Below are positions 38,123-47,320 of a stretch of 64,000 bases of DNA, one piece after another. Position 1 is the stretch's first letter, and every line of letters starts with the position of its first letter. The stretch spans positions 69,623 through 133,622 of the forward strand of contig NZ_KE384358.1 in the NCBI RefSeq assembly GCF_000425385.1. The letters are read 5' to 3'. This DNA is from Pseudoduganella violaceinigra DSM 15887. GTDB taxonomy: Bacteria > Pseudomonadota > Gammaproteobacteria > Burkholderiales > Burkholderiaceae_D. A program made the position numbers and the translations under genes. The notes below the pieces were generated by a model. That model had not been told where the DNA came from and ran no database searches. It saw only the letters and a program-made list of their open reading frames with translations.

Positions 38123-39130
38123 TCAGTGGATGACGGTGACGGCGGTCGGCCGCACTTCACCCAGGCCCTCCAGGTACATATTGTCGAGGAAATTCGGCAC
38201 CTCGCGCGAACTGGCCAGGCGGTTGCGGATGGCCCAGCGCGCCCGGTCCTCGAAGGCCAGCAGCAGGGACTGGTCCAGCTCCAGGCCGAAGTGGTAGGTC
38301 GGCCAGGCTGCCAGCACCTCGTCCCGGTTCAGCTTGGCCGTCGCCGGCAGCAGCGGCTGCGCCTCCTGCGGCGAGCTTTCGCACCAGGCCGAGCCTTGTT
38401 CGACCGCCGCCAGCAGGCGCGGGATGACGGCCGCATGCTTGCCGGTAAAGCCCTGCAGCGACACCAGGTTGTAAATGCTTTCGTAGGCCTGCTCGCCGGA
38501 GAAGCTCACCGCCGTATCGCCCAGCGCGCGGCGCATCGCCCCGAGGAAGGGCTCCCAGCCGGCCACCGCGTCGACCTCGCCGCGCTGCAGCGCCTGGCCC
38601 AGCTCTTCCGGCTTGTAATTGACCATGGTGACCTCGCTGCCATCCATGCGCTGCCAGTTCAGGAAGACGTCGAGCGTGAACTGGCCCGAGGTGCCCTGGG
38701 TGACGCCGATGCGCTTGCCCTTCAGGCTGGCCGGCGACAGGACGCCGTGATCGCGCCGGCCGATGATGCCGTGGTCCTTGGCGGTGCGGAAGAAGGTCGC
38801 CAGCACCTTGACCGGGACGCCGTCCATGGCCGCGAACACGATGGGAATGTCGGCCACCGTCCCCACGTCGGCCCGGCCGTCGATCACGGCCTGCATGGAG
38901 GCCTTGCCGCTGGAGAAGGGCAAGACCTTGACCTGCAAGCCCTGCGCGGCGAAGAAGCCGCGCTGCTGCGCCGCCACCACCGCACAGGTGCCGACATATT
39001 CGGTATTGGCGGCAATCACCAGCGGCTGGGCGGGCGGGGCCGGGGCACGCTGTTGGCGCCACAGCCAGGCCACGCCGGCGGCCAGCAAGAAGAACAGCAC
39101 GGCAAGCACCTGCATGGTTCGGTTACGCAT
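38123..39130 (-). CDS. NMT1/THI5-like periplasmic substrate-binding protein
   Basis: 335 residues from the ATG at 39130, which overlaps the upstream kinase by 8 nt. An uncleaved-looking N-terminal membrane anchor (VLAVLFFLLAAGVAWLW) leads to a two-lobed binding domain of the taurine/nitrate/thiamine-precursor type: VIAANTEYVGTC, GKRIGVTQGTSGQFTL and EVDAVAGWEPFLGA. No ABC permease or ATPase gene accompanies it. It is flanked by two kinases, so a sensory role is more likely than transport. Confidence 0.88.
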   Translation of the reverse strand: MRNRTMQVLAVLFFLLAAGVAWLWRQQRAPAPPAQPLVIAANTEYVGTCAVVAAQQRGFFAAQGLQVKVLPFSSGKASMQAVIDGRADVGTVADIPIVFAAMDGVPVKVLATFFRTAKDHGIIGRRDHGVLSPASLKGKRIGVTQGTSGQFTLDVFLNWQRMDGSEVTMVNYKPEELGQALQRGEVDAVAGWEPFLGAMRRALGDTAVSFSGEQAYESIYNLVSLQGFTGKHAAVIPRLLAAVEQGSAWCESSPQEAQPLLPATAKLNRDEVLAAWPTYHFGLELDQSLLLAFEDRARWAIRNRLASSREVPNFLDNMYLEGLGEVRPTAVTVIH

Positions 39131-40316
39131 GTTGCACCTGTTGGGTGGTTTCCGGCGCGAGCGGCAGTTCCACCCAGAAGGTGCTGCCCTCGCCCGGCTG
39201 GCTCTCGACGCCGATGGCGCCCTGCATCGCCTCGACCACGCGCCGGGTGAGGGCAAGGCCAAGGCCGCTGCCCTCCTCCTCTTCGTCGCGCCCCAGGCGG
39301 TGGAAGGGCTGGAAAATATGCTGCACCTGGTCCGGCTCCAGCCCCGGCCCGGTATCGCTGACGGCAATGCGCAGGCGGGGACCGTCCACGGTGCAGGCCA
39401 GGTCAACCCGGCCCTGTTCGTGGTTGTACTTGATGGCGTTGGATAAGAGATTGATCAGCACCTGCACCAGGCGCGTGCGGTCGGCGCGCAGGCGCTGCGG
39501 CGGCACCACGCCGAAGCCCAGGGTGATATCGCGCTTGGCCGCCAGCGGGGTCACCATCATGCGGCACTCCTGCAGCACGGTGGGCAGGTCGACCGCCTCC
39601 ATCGCCAGCGGCACCTTGCCCGCTTCGATGCGCGCCAGGTCGAGGATTTCATTGACCAGCTTGAGCAGGTGCTGGCCGGATTGCACGATATTGCGCGCGA
39701 AGCGCTGCTTTTCCAGCTGGGTGGCCGGCAGCTTGTCGGCCGCCAGGATCTGCGCGAAGCCGAGGATGCCGTTCAGCGGCGTGCGCAGCTCATGGCTCAT
39801 ATTGGAGAGGAAGCGCGACTTTTCCGCGTTGGCGTGTTCGGCCTCGGTCCGCGCCTGTTCCAGCCGATAGTTGGCTTCGGCCAGTTCCATCACATTCTGG
39901 CGCACCTGGCGTTCCAGCTCGGCATTGGCCAGGCGCAGGGCGCGCGTGGCCTGGGCCCGCGCCAGCACCGGCAGCAGCGAGGAGGCTTTGAAAGGCTTGA
40001 CGATGTAGTCGAGGGCGCCGCCCTGCATGGCGCGCACGGCGGTGGCGACGCTGCCCTCGCCGGTCATGATGATGCAGGCCAGTTCCGGGTCGTACTGCAA
40101 GGCTTCCCGCACCAGGCCGATGCCGTCCAGCCCCGGCATATTCAAGTCCGACAGCATCAGGTCGAACGACTGGCTGCGCAGCAGTTCCAGCGCCGCCTCG
40201 GCGCTTTCGCACCCCTCGGCATCAAACTGGTACTGGCGCAGCACATCGCACAGCGCGACGGTATGGGCGCTCTGGTCGTCAACGATGAGAATGCGCTGCT
40301 TGCGGACTTCCGTCAT
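39123..40316 (-). CDS. Receiver-histidine kinase (REC-HisKA-HATPase)
   Basis: 397-residue cytoplasmic protein with an N-terminal receiver (RILIVDDQSAHTV, DLMLSDLNMPGLDG), a coiled linker, DHp box SNMSHELRTPLNG near residue 180, and an ATPase domain with NLLSNAIKYN, DTGPGL and GSGLGLALTRR. No membrane segment, so it probably takes phosphate or signal from another kinase. First gene of the five-gene operon running to the GGDEF gene. Confidence 0.93.
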   Translation of the reverse strand: MTEVRKQRILIVDDQSAHTVALCDVLRQYQFDAEGCESAEAALELLRSQSFDLMLSDLNMPGLDGIGLVREALQYDPELACIIMTGEGSVATAVRAMQGGALDYIVKPFKASSLLPVLARAQATRALRLANAELERQVRQNVMELAEANYRLEQARTEAEHANAEKSRFLSNMSHELRTPLNGILGFAQILAADKLPATQLEKQRFARNIVQSGQHLLKLVNEILDLARIEAGKVPLAMEAVDLPTVLQECRMMVTPLAAKRDITLGFGVVPPQRLRADRTRLVQVLINLLSNAIKYNHEQGRVDLACTVDGPRLRIAVSDTGPGLEPDQVQHIFQPFHRLGRDEEEEGSGLGLALTRRVVEAMQGAIGVESQPGEGSTFWVELPLAPETTQQVQHA

Positions 40317-40388
40317 GCAATCCTCGACGAAGCGGGTTTGCCTTGATTATGACCCTTGACAAGCTGCTAAAGTCTCACCAAATCTAAC

Positions 40389-40406
40389 GCAGGACGCCCA
40401 TCCTGC
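40389..40406. terminator. Short hairpin after htpG
   Basis: Perfect 6-bp arms GCAGGA/TCCTGC with a 6-nt loop, just downstream of the htpG stop. No strong T run follows, so termination efficiency is doubtful. Confidence 0.35.
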
Positions 40407-40412
40407 AAGTCT

Positions 40413-42293
40413 TTATTTCGCCAGCAACATCTCGTTCATGCGCTTGACGAAGGACGCCGGGTCGGCCAGGGTGCCGCCTTCAGCCAGCAAGGCCTGGTCG
40501 AACAGGAGGTGGGCCCAGTCCTTGAACGCCGCGCCCGCCGCGTCCTCATACTTCAGGCGCGTCACCAGCGGGTGCTGCGGGTTGATTTCCAGGATAGGCT
40601 TGGATTCCGGCGCGGCCTGGCCGGCGGCTTTCAGCATGCGCAGCAGGTTGCCCGACAGTTCGTGCTCGTCGGCCACCAGGCAGGCCGGCGAATCGGTCAG
40701 GCGGAAGGTGACGCGCACCTCCTTGGCCTTGTCGGCCAGCGCTTCGCTCATCTTGCCGACCAGTTCCTGGTACTGGGTCTCGGTCTCGGCGTGTTCCTTC
40801 TTCTCCGCCTCGTCCTCCAGGGTGCCCAGGTCCAGGCCGCCCTTGGCCACCGAATGCAGCTCCTTGCCGTCGAAATCGTTCAGGAAGGACAGCATCCATT
40901 CATCGACGCGGTCGGTCAGCAGCAGCACTTCCACGCCCTTCTTGCGGAAGATTTCCAGGTGCGGCGAGTTTTTCGCGGCGGCGAAGCTGTCGGCGGTGAC
41001 GTAGTAGATCTTGTCCTGGCCTTCCTTCATGCGGGCCACGTAGGCTTCCAGCGCCACGTCCTGCACTTCGCTGTCCTTGTGCGTCGAGGCAAAGCGCAGC
41101 AGCTTGGCCAGGCGCTCCTTGTTGGCAAAGTCCTCGCCGATGCCCTCTTTCAACACCTGGCCGAATTCGGTCCAGAAGGCGGCGTACTTGTCCTTCTTTT
41201 CCTGCTCGTCGGCGTTGGCCAGCTCTTCCAGCATGCCCAGCACGCGCTTGGTCGAGCCCTCGCGGATGGCTTTCACATCGCGCGACTCCTGCAGGATCTC
41301 GCGCGACACGTTCAGCGGCAGGTCGGCCGAGTCGATCACTCCCTTGACGAAGCGCAAGTAGGTCGGCATCAGCTGCTCGGCGTCGTCCATGATGAAGACG
41401 CGTTTGACGTACAGCTTGATGCCGCCGCGCTTGTTGCGGTCCCACAGGTCGAACGGGGCCTTGGCCGGGATGTACAGCAGCTGGGTGTATTCGCTGCGGC
41501 CCTCGACCCGGTTGTGGGTGTGGGTCAGGGGTGCGCCGAAGTCGTGCGAGACGTGCTTATAGAACTCTTCGTACTGCTCTTGCGTGACCTCGCTCTTGTT
41601 GCGGGCCCACAGGGCGCTGGCCTGGTTGATGGTTTCCAGCTCGTCCGAGCCTTCCTTCTTCATCTGGATCGGCAGCGAGATATGGTCGGAATACTTGCGG
41701 ATGATGGATTTCAGCTTCCAGTCGTTGAGCAGCTCGTCCTCGCCTTCGCGCAGGTGCAGGATGATGTCGGTGCCGCGCGCAGCCTTCTCGATCGGCTCGA
41801 TCGAGTAGTCGCCCTCGCCGGCCGATTCCCAGCGGATACCCTGCGCGGCGTCCAGGCCGGCGCGGCGCGATTCGACGGTGATCTTGTCCGCCACGATGAA
41901 GCCGGAGTAGAAGCCGACGCCGAACTGGCCGATCAGGGCCGCGTCCTTCTGCTGGTCGCCGGACAGCTTGCCGAAGAATTCCTTGGTGCCCGACTTGGCG
42001 ATGGTGCCGAGGTGGGAAATCGCCTCGTCGCGGCTCATGCCGATGCCGTTGTCGGAAATGGTGATGGTGCGCGCGTCCTTGTCGAACGCCACGCGGATGT
42101 GCAATTCATGGTCGTTGCCGTACAGGGCGTCGTTGTTGATCGCTTCAAAGCGCAGCTTGTCGGCGGCATCGGACGCATTCGAGACCAGCTCGCGCAGGAA
42201 AATTTCCTTGTTGGAATACAGCGAGTGGATCATCAGCTGCAGCAACTGTTTCACTTCCGCCTGGAAGCCCATGGTTTGTTTGTTTTCTGCCAT
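40413..42293 (-). CDS. htpG: Molecular chaperone HtpG (Hsp90)
   Basis: 626-residue ATP-dependent Hsp90 chaperone. The start at 42293 ([18 protein letters not shown]) fits the family length; a longer frame upstream reads through the promoter. The GHKL ATPase has [16 protein letters not shown] and [11 protein letters not shown]; middle and C-terminal dimerisation domains follow. It is preceded by a sigma-32 promoter, so heat-shock control is expected. Confidence 0.98.
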   Translation of the reverse strand: MAENKQTMGFQAEVKQLLQLMIHSLYSNKEIFLRELVSNASDAADKLRFEAINNDALYGNDHELHIRVAFDKDARTITISDNGIGMSRDEAISHLGTIAKSGTKEFFGKLSGDQQKDAALIGQFGVGFYSGFIVADKITVESRRAGLDAAQGIRWESAGEGDYSIEPIEKAARGTDIILHLREGEDELLNDWKLKSIIRKYSDHISLPIQMKKEGSDELETINQASALWARNKSEVTQEQYEEFYKHVSHDFGAPLTHTHNRVEGRSEYTQLLYIPAKAPFDLWDRNKRGGIKLYVKRVFIMDDAEQLMPTYLRFVKGVIDSADLPLNVSREILQESRDVKAIREGSTKRVLGMLEELANADEQEKKDKYAAFWTEFGQVLKEGIGEDFANKERLAKLLRFASTHKDSEVQDVALEAYVARMKEGQDKIYYVTADSFAAAKNSPHLEIFRKKGVEVLLLTDRVDEWMLSFLNDFDGKELHSVAKGGLDLGTLEDEAEKKEHAETETQYQELVGKMSEALADKAKEVRVTFRLTDSPACLVADEHELSGNLLRMLKAAGQAAPESKPILEINPQHPLVTRLKYEDAAGAAFKDWAHLLFDQALLAEGGTLADPASFVKRMNEMLLAK

Positions 42294-42335
42294 TTCTACC
42301 TCAATAGTCTTATACGGAACTGCGGAATCGCCCAC

Positions 42336-42362
42336 ATGGGGACGCCACGCGCCGATTTCAAG
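42336..42362 (-). promoter_or_regulatory. Sigma-32 (heat-shock) promoter of htpG
   Basis: On the minus strand CTTGAAA (42362-42356), 14-nt spacer, then CCCCAT (42341-42336) followed by GTGG. This matches the RpoH consensus (CTTGAAA and CCCCAT-type boxes with 13-14 nt spacing), 43 bp upstream of the htpG start. Confidence 0.88.
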
Positions 42363-42450
42363 TCCCGTCAACGTTTCGAAAATACAACCTTGTGATGGAC
42401 AATGCCAGGTGCTTCTCTTAGCATGGTAACAACAACGCGTCGGAGACACT

Positions 42451-44112
42451 GTGATCAACGAAGGCCTGCTGAACGCGACTTTGCCGAAGGATACTTCGGA
42501 CGCTTCCATGGTGCGCTGGATGCGCCTGGTGCTGGCCGTGGCCTGCCTGTTCACCCTGCTGGTCGAGCCATTCGGCCGCGCCGACCCCTTGTCGCTGGGC
42601 GTCTTCCTGGCCTACCTGCTGCAAAGCATCACGCTGCTGATGCTGGCCAGCCGCGCCATCTTCGTGCGCAACAAGCTGGTGTACTGGCTCGACGTGGGCT
42701 GGTTCACCCTGATGGTCTATGTCTCGGGCGGCAATTCCAGCTTTTATTTCCTGCTGTTTTTCTTTGCCATCCTGACCGCCTCCTTCAGCCACGGCTTCGA
42801 GGAAGGCGCCCGCATCACCATGGTGGCCTCGCTGGCCTTCGCCCTGACTTCCCTGTACACCCAGAACCAGGCCGAAATCGCCCTGCTGCTGCTGCGCGCC
42901 ACCTTCCTGCTGGCCCTGGGCTATATGATCGCCCACTGGGGCGGCATGGCCACGATCCAGCGCCAGCGCATGGCCCTGCTGCATGCGGTAAGCCAGATGT
43001 CCAATCCGCGCTTCGGCGTGGACCGCACCATCAGCTCGGTGCTCGAACAGACGCGCCTGTTCTACCACGCCCACAGCTGCATCCTGCTGATGCACGATAA
43101 CGGCGCTTCCAGCTGGACACTGCGCGCCGCCAGTTCGGCCAATGCGGGCCGGCCGATCCATGCCAGCAACCTGGCGCCGGAGGCCGCCGCCCCGCTGCTG
43201 GTGTGCGGCGAGGACGCCATCTTGCTGCTGCGCCAGCCGCGCAGGGCCTGGCTGCGCCGCGTGCTGCAGATCAAGCGCTACGACAGCGCCAGCCAGCGCT
43301 GGGTGCCCGAGGATGCCGAGGCGGGGGAAACCCTGGCCGAACTGCTCGACGGCTTTTCCCTGATCGCGGTGCCGTTGCCGCTGCGGCGCGGCTCGGGGCG
43401 CCTGATCGTGGTCTCGCAGCGCCACGCCTTCAGCAAATCCGATGCCCTGTTCCTGCTGCAGATTGCGGCCCAGGCCTTCCCCGTGATTGAGAATATCGAA
43501 TTGCTCGACCGCATGGCCTCGGAGGCGGTCTTGCGCGAGCGCGAGCGTATCGCCCGCGACTTGCATGACACTACGATTCAGCCCTATATCGGCCTGCGCC
43601 ACGGCGTCTCGGGCATCCGCCTGAAAGCCGATCCCGGCAATCCGCTGGTGCCCGACCTGGACAACTTGCTCGACGTCACCTCCCAGGTGGTGCGCGACTT
43701 GCGCAACTACGCCAAGAGCCTGCGCGGCGGCCTGGAAATGAAGGAGCCGGAGCTGCTGATCGCACTGCGGCGCCAGGCGGCCCAGGTGCGCCAGTTCTAC
43801 GATGTGCACATCAATGTGGACACCAAGGGCGAGCTGCATATGAGCGACCGCCTGGCGGCCGAGGTGTTCCAGATCGTCAATGAAGGCATGAGCAATATCT
43901 GCAAGCATACGACGGCGCGCAACGGCTATATCGAGCTGGCCTGCACCGCCGGCCAGCTCACGGTGCGGATCGAGAATGAATGTTCAGGCCAGCCGGTGCT
44001 AGACTTTACACCGAGCTCAATTGCCGAACGGGCCGCCGCGCTGGGCGGCGAAGCGCGCGTGCAGCGCGGCCGTCAGAACAACACGGCCGTACAGATCGTG
44101 ATCCCGGTGTGA
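42451..44112 (+). CDS. NarL-type sensor histidine kinase heading the Tad locus
   Basis: 553 residues from a GTG start with GGAG upstream. The N-terminal 170 residues hold about five to six membrane helices (MASE-like), a GAF-like region follows at about 190-350, then HisKA_3 with [20 protein letters not shown] and a HATPase domain with [16 protein letters not shown]. The pair with the next gene is a NarX/NarL-type system. Its position before the pilins suggests control of pilus expression. Confidence 0.92.
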   Translation: MINEGLLNATLPKDTSDASMVRWMRLVLAVACLFTLLVEPFGRADPLSLGVFLAYLLQSITLLMLASRAIFVRNKLVYWLDVGWFTLMVYVSGGNSSFYFLLFFFAILTASFSHGFEEGARITMVASLAFALTSLYTQNQAEIALLLLRATFLLALGYMIAHWGGMATIQRQRMALLHAVSQMSNPRFGVDRTISSVLEQTRLFYHAHSCILLMHDNGASSWTLRAASSANAGRPIHASNLAPEAAAPLLVCGEDAILLLRQPRRAWLRRVLQIKRYDSASQRWVPEDAEAGETLAELLDGFSLIAVPLPLRRGSGRLIVVSQRHAFSKSDALFLLQIAAQAFPVIENIELLDRMASEAVLRERERIARDLHDTTIQPYIGLRHGVSGIRLKADPGNPLVPDLDNLLDVTSQVVRDLRNYAKSLRGGLEMKEPELLIALRRQAAQVRQFYDVHINVDTKGELHMSDRLAAEVFQIVNEGMSNICKHTTARNGYIELACTAGQLTVRIENECSGQPVLDFTPSSIAERAAALGGEARVQRGRQNNTAVQIVIPV

Positions 44113-44119
44113 GGTGTCT

Positions 44120-44809
44120 ATGGGGCAGGCAGACAAACGAATCCGCATCATGCTGGTCGACGACCACAAGACCCTGTTGTGGGGCCTGGGCAAGCTGATC
44201 GAAAGCGAAGCGATCCATATGATCGTGGTGGGCACGGCGCGCGACTGCGACAGCGCCCTGGCCATGGCCGCCGAAGTGCTGCCCGACGTGATCCTGCTGG
44301 ACATCGACCTGGGCGGCACCTGCTCGCTCGACATCCTGCCGCGCCTGCTGACCGGCTGCGACGGCGCCAAGGTCCTGGTGCTGTCGGGCACGCGCGACCG
44401 CGAGCTGCTGGACCGCGCCGTGATGCTGGGCGCGCGCGGCGTGGTCAGCAAGGACGAGCCCGCCGATACCGTCTTGAAAGCCATCGAAAAAGTGCACGGC
44501 GGCGAGCTCTGGCTCGACGGCGTCATGCTGATGCGCGTGTTCGAAGCCATGCGCAACCCGCAGGGCAACCGGCGCCAAGACCCCGAACTGGACAAGATCG
44601 CCCAGCTGACCGCCAAGGAAAGGCGCATCTGCAGCCTGATTGCAACAGGCGGCGGTGCCGTGAACAAGGCGTTGGCGCAACAGCTGTTTATTTCGGAACA
44701 CACTTTGCGCAACCATCTGACGGCCATCTACCACAAGCTGGGCGTGTCGAACCGCCTGGACCTGTACGTCTTCGCCACCAAGCACAGGCTCGATCAAGCC
44801 GACCTGTAG
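44120..44809 (+). CDS. LuxR/NarL-family response regulator
   Basis: 229 residues from the ATG at 44120, with GAGG five bases upstream. Receiver with IMLVDDHKTLLWGL, phosphoacceptor in VILLDIDLGG and Lys in GVVSKDEP; LuxR helix-turn-helix with LTAKERRICSLIATGGG and FISEHTLRNHLTAIYHKLGV. Partner of the kinase encoded just upstream; likely regulates the adjacent tad operon through sites in the 248-bp leader. Confidence 0.93.
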   Translation: MGQADKRIRIMLVDDHKTLLWGLGKLIESEAIHMIVVGTARDCDSALAMAAEVLPDVILLDIDLGGTCSLDILPRLLTGCDGAKVLVLSGTRDRELLDRAVMLGARGVVSKDEPADTVLKAIEKVHGGELWLDGVMLMRVFEAMRNPQGNRRQDPELDKIAQLTAKERRICSLIATGGGAVNKALAQQLFISEHTLRNHLTAIYHKLGVSNRLDLYVFATKHRLDQADL

Positions 44810-44882
44810 CGCCATCCCTGCCGCTTGCCCACTACCGGCAGTGGCGTCAAAAATATTTCCATCTACACACGTTCATTGAACC

Positions 44883-44947
44883 GTGACAAATGTCACGCTT
44901 CCTCACCCAAAAAGAGGAGTTCTGTCCCAGCAAGAAAAGGACAGAAC
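44883..44947. promoter_or_regulatory. Two inverted repeats in the tad operon leader
   Basis: GTGACAAATGTCAC at 44883-44896 is a perfect palindrome with 5-bp arms. GTTCTGTCC at 44919-44927 and GGACAGAAC at 44939-44947 form a second perfect 9-bp repeat with an 11-nt centre. They lie 110-175 bp before the first pilin gene. Candidate operator and leader hairpin; the binding protein is not known. The rest of 44810-45057 shows no gene. Confidence 0.5.
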
Positions 44948-45057
44948 GTTGATGGAAGTCAAAACGCATACGCCTAAAGTGAACACATCAGCACGGCAGA
45001 CATGTCGGCTGAGACTAGAACCAGGCAAGGCCAACACAACCATGTCCGGAGTACAGA

Positions 45058-45201
45058 ATGCGTGACCGATTCCTGCCGCCACAATTCGCAAGCTTCATCG
45101 CCGAAGAGGATGGCCGGGCGTTTTACGAATATGTGCTTGTAGCCTCACTGACAGTTGTCGTCGGCATCATTGTGCTTCTAGCGCTTGGAAAAGGCAGGTG
45201 A
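45058..45201 (+). CDS. Small Flp-pilin-like protein
   Basis: 47 residues, with GGAG 6 nt before the ATG. Contains the class III prepilin pattern EEDG|RAFYEYVLVA with Glu at +5 and Tyr at +6 after the cleavage Gly, followed by a hydrophobic helix (LTVVVGIIVLLALG). After cleavage only about 28 residues remain, shorter than the main Flp. It may be a minor pilin. Confidence 0.75.
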   Translation: MRDRFLPPQFASFIAEEDGRAFYEYVLVASLTVVVGIIVLLALGKGR

Positions 45202-45269
45202 AGCGGGCTTGTTCCGTGAAGCTGCAAACACTTTGGTGCAGTTAATTACACATCCTGAAAGGAATCATC

Positions 45270-45443
45270 ATGAAAGCCATCCAAAAATTCATCCGCGACG
45301 AAGACGGCGTGACTGCAATCGAATACGGCCTGATCGCCGCCCTGATCGCCGTGGTGATCATCGCCGCCGTCAAACTGATCGGTACCCAGCTGGACAAAAC
45401 CTTCGACAAGATCGGCACGGCCCTGACCACCGCCAACGGCTAA
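45270..45443 (+). CDS. flp: Flp family type IVb pilin (major pilin candidate)
   Basis: 57 residues with GAAAGGA before the ATG. Classic Flp: MKAIQKFIRDEDG|VTAIEYGLIA, cleaved after Gly13, with Glu +5/Tyr +6, then a hydrophobic assembly helix and a short polar C-terminus. Assembles the Tad pilus fibre after processing by CpaA. Followed by a terminator-like hairpin. Confidence 0.93.
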   Translation: MKAIQKFIRDEDGVTAIEYGLIAALIAVVIIAAVKLIGTQLDKTFDKIGTALTTANG

Positions 45444-45456
45444 TGCTTGTCCCTGC

Positions 45457-45497
45457 GTCCGGCGAGGCGATCCCCCTGCCTCCCGGACGAATTTTTT
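45457..45497 (+). terminator. Rho-independent terminator-like hairpin after flp
   Basis: Left arm GTCCGGCGAGGC (45457-45468) pairs with GCCTCCCGGAC (45478-45488) apart from a small bulge, followed by GAA and six T residues at 45492-45497. It lies between the flp gene and the next pilin gene in the same operon, so partial termination would raise flp mRNA over the downstream genes. Confidence 0.7.
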
Positions 45498-45510
45498 CAG
45501 GAGGTCGATC

Positions 45511-45687
45511 GTGTTCCACAAACTCCTACGCTTCCTCCACAACGACTCCGGCGTCTCGGCGATCGAGTACGCGTTACTCGGGGGACTGATCGCAGTCGTC
45601 ATCGTTGTCAGTGTCAGCACGGCCGGCACCCGTCTGCTGGCCCTGTTCACCTTCGTCAAATCCCAAGTCTTACTGGCCACATCATGA
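45511..45687 (+). CDS. Flp family pilin-like protein (third copy)
   Basis: 58 residues from a GTG start with AGGAGG upstream. Prepilin pattern LHNDSG|VSAIEYALLG with Glu +5/Tyr +6 and a hydrophobic helix. Its stop overlaps the PAP2 gene start (ATGA). It differs from the main Flp in the C-terminal half. Confidence 0.88.
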   Translation: MFHKLLRFLHNDSGVSAIEYALLGGLIAVVIVVSVSTAGTRLLALFTFVKSQVLLATS

Positions 45688-46736
45688 GCGCTGTCCTGAT
45701 CCAACGCATCGCGACCCGCCCCAGCCTGCCCCGCGCCCTGCTGCGCGAACACGGCCTGCTGCTGGCCATCGTCGGCCTGGAACTGGCTGCCGCCCTCGCG
45801 CTCTGCGCGGCCTACCCGGACAAATACCGCCACAATCTGCAACTGGAAGGCTATCTCGCCACCCTGGCGATGGGCCTGGTGTTCGCCCTGTGCGGCTACT
45901 GCATCTACGTCATGCTGTGCCAACGCCCCGACCACCTGGTGCGCTACCTGAAGGAACACCTGGCGGCCTACCTGACCCGCGAGCGCCTGCTGTTTGCCGC
46001 CCCGGTGCTGGGCCTGATGCCGCTGTTCGCCGCCAGCTTCACCGTGCTGAAGGCTGCCGTGCCCATGGTCCAGCCCTATGCCTGGGATGCCCGCCTGGCC
46101 GCCGCCGACGCCTGGCTGCACGGCGGCGCCCAGCCGTGGGAAGTGCTGCAGCCGCTGCTCGGCCATCCGCTCGTGACCGCCATCCTCAATTTCAATTACC
46201 ACCTGTGGTTCTTCCTGGTCCTGGCCAGCGTGTACTGGCTGGCCTTCAACCTGGAGCGGCGCCAGCTGCGCATGCAGTTCATGCTGAGTTTCGTGCTCAG
46301 CTGGATTCTGCTGGGCAATGTGATGGCCATGCTGTTTTCATCAGTCGGCCCGTGCTACTACGGCTTCATGGTGCAGGGCGCCGACCCGTTCGCCGGCCTG
46401 ATGCATTACCTGCGCGGCGCCAACGACAGCATCCCGGTCATGGCCCTGCAAGTGCAGGACACCCTGTGGCAGGACTATACGGCGCACAAGGGCAGCAACG
46501 CCCTCAGCATTTCCGCCATGCCCAGCATGCATGTGGCCAGCTCCGTGCTGCTGGCCCTGCTCGGCTGGCGCCTGCACCGCCTGGCCGGCATCGCCCTGAC
46601 CGTGTTTGCCGTGCTCATTCAGCTGGGCTCAGTCCACCTGGGCTGGCACTACGCCCTCGACGGCTATGCCGGCGCCATCGGCGCCTATCTGATCTGGACC
46701 CTGTGCGGCAAGCTGCTGGCCAGGAGCGCGCCATGA
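45684..46736 (+). CDS. PAP2 superfamily membrane protein
   Basis: 350 residues with about six to seven membrane helices. Phosphatase signature parts PSMHVASSVLL (middle motif) and HLGWHYALDGYAG (C-terminal motif with the catalytic His) resemble the PAP2/AUR1-type inositol-phosphoryl family. Acts on lipid phosphates or transfers phospho-head-groups; substrate unknown. Its stop overlaps the cpaA start. An unusual member of a tad operon. Confidence 0.88.
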   Translation: MSAVLIQRIATRPSLPRALLREHGLLLAIVGLELAAALALCAAYPDKYRHNLQLEGYLATLAMGLVFALCGYCIYVMLCQRPDHLVRYLKEHLAAYLTRERLLFAAPVLGLMPLFAASFTVLKAAVPMVQPYAWDARLAAADAWLHGGAQPWEVLQPLLGHPLVTAILNFNYHLWFFLVLASVYWLAFNLERRQLRMQFMLSFVLSWILLGNVMAMLFSSVGPCYYGFMVQGADPFAGLMHYLRGANDSIPVMALQVQDTLWQDYTAHKGSNALSISAMPSMHVASSVLLALLGWRLHRLAGIALTVFAVLIQLGSVHLGWHYALDGYAGAIGAYLIWTLCGKLLARSAP

Positions 46737-47320
46737 GTGTCGATCCCCGCGCCCTGCTGCCCGCCGCGCTGCTGGCCTGCCTGCTGGCAGCGGCCGTGGC
46801 CACCGATGTGCGCAGCCGCCGCATCCCCAACCGCCTGGTGCTGGCCGGCATGCTGGCCGGCCTGGCGCTGCAGGGCCTGGTGACCCCGGGCGCCGGCCTG
46901 TTCAGCGAACCGTTCGGCGCGCTGGGCCTGCTCAAGGCCGGCGCCGGCCTGGCGCTCGGCCTGGCGCTGCTGCTGCCCATGTACGCCCTGGGCGCCATGG
47001 GCGCCGGCGACGCCAAGCTGCTAGCCATGGTCGGCACCTTCCTCGGCCCGCTCGACATCCTGGGCGCCGGGCTGGCCAGCATCGTCGCCGGCGGCCTGCT
47101 GTCCCTGGGCGTCGCGCTGTACCAGGGCAGCCTGCGCAAGGTGAGCGGCAATGTCCGGCAGATGGTGCTGGGCAGCGTGCTGCGCGGCATGTCCGGCGGC
47201 AGCGCCCGCATCGACGCCCCGCTGGCGGCCACCGGCCAACTGCCCTATGCCGTGGCGATTGCCTGCGGCACCGTGAGCTACCTGTTACTGACCCGCTACT
47301 TTGGCTGGAGCCTGCTATGA
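46733..47320 (+). CDS. cpaA: Prepilin peptidase CpaA/TadV
   Basis: 195 residues, membrane aspartyl protease that cleaves Flp and the pseudopilins. First catalytic Asp in VATDVRSRRIPN, second in the GxGD motif GAMGAGDAKLLAM. About six membrane helices. The N-terminal methyltransferase domain of PilD is absent, as usual for TadV. Overlaps both neighbours by 4 nt. Confidence 0.93.
   Translation: MSVDPRALLPAALLACLLAAAVATDVRSRRIPNRLVLAGMLAGLALQGLVTPGAGLFSEPFGALGLLKAGAGLALGLALLLPMYALGAMGAGDAKLLAMVGTFLGPLDILGAGLASIVAGGLLSLGVALYQGSLRKVSGNVRQMVLGSVLRGMSGGSARIDAPLAATGQLPYAVAIACGTVSYLLLTRYFGWSLL

Noticed and set aside
35621-39250. A 1209-codon open frame on the plus strand
   Set aside because: It is antisense to two well-supported kinase/binding-protein genes; the His/Gln/Arg-rich composition is the usual mirror of GC-rich coding DNA.
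44883-45065. A 60-codon frame in the tad leader
   Set aside because: Its start falls inside the palindrome and it overlaps the first pilin gene in another frame; sequence looks random.
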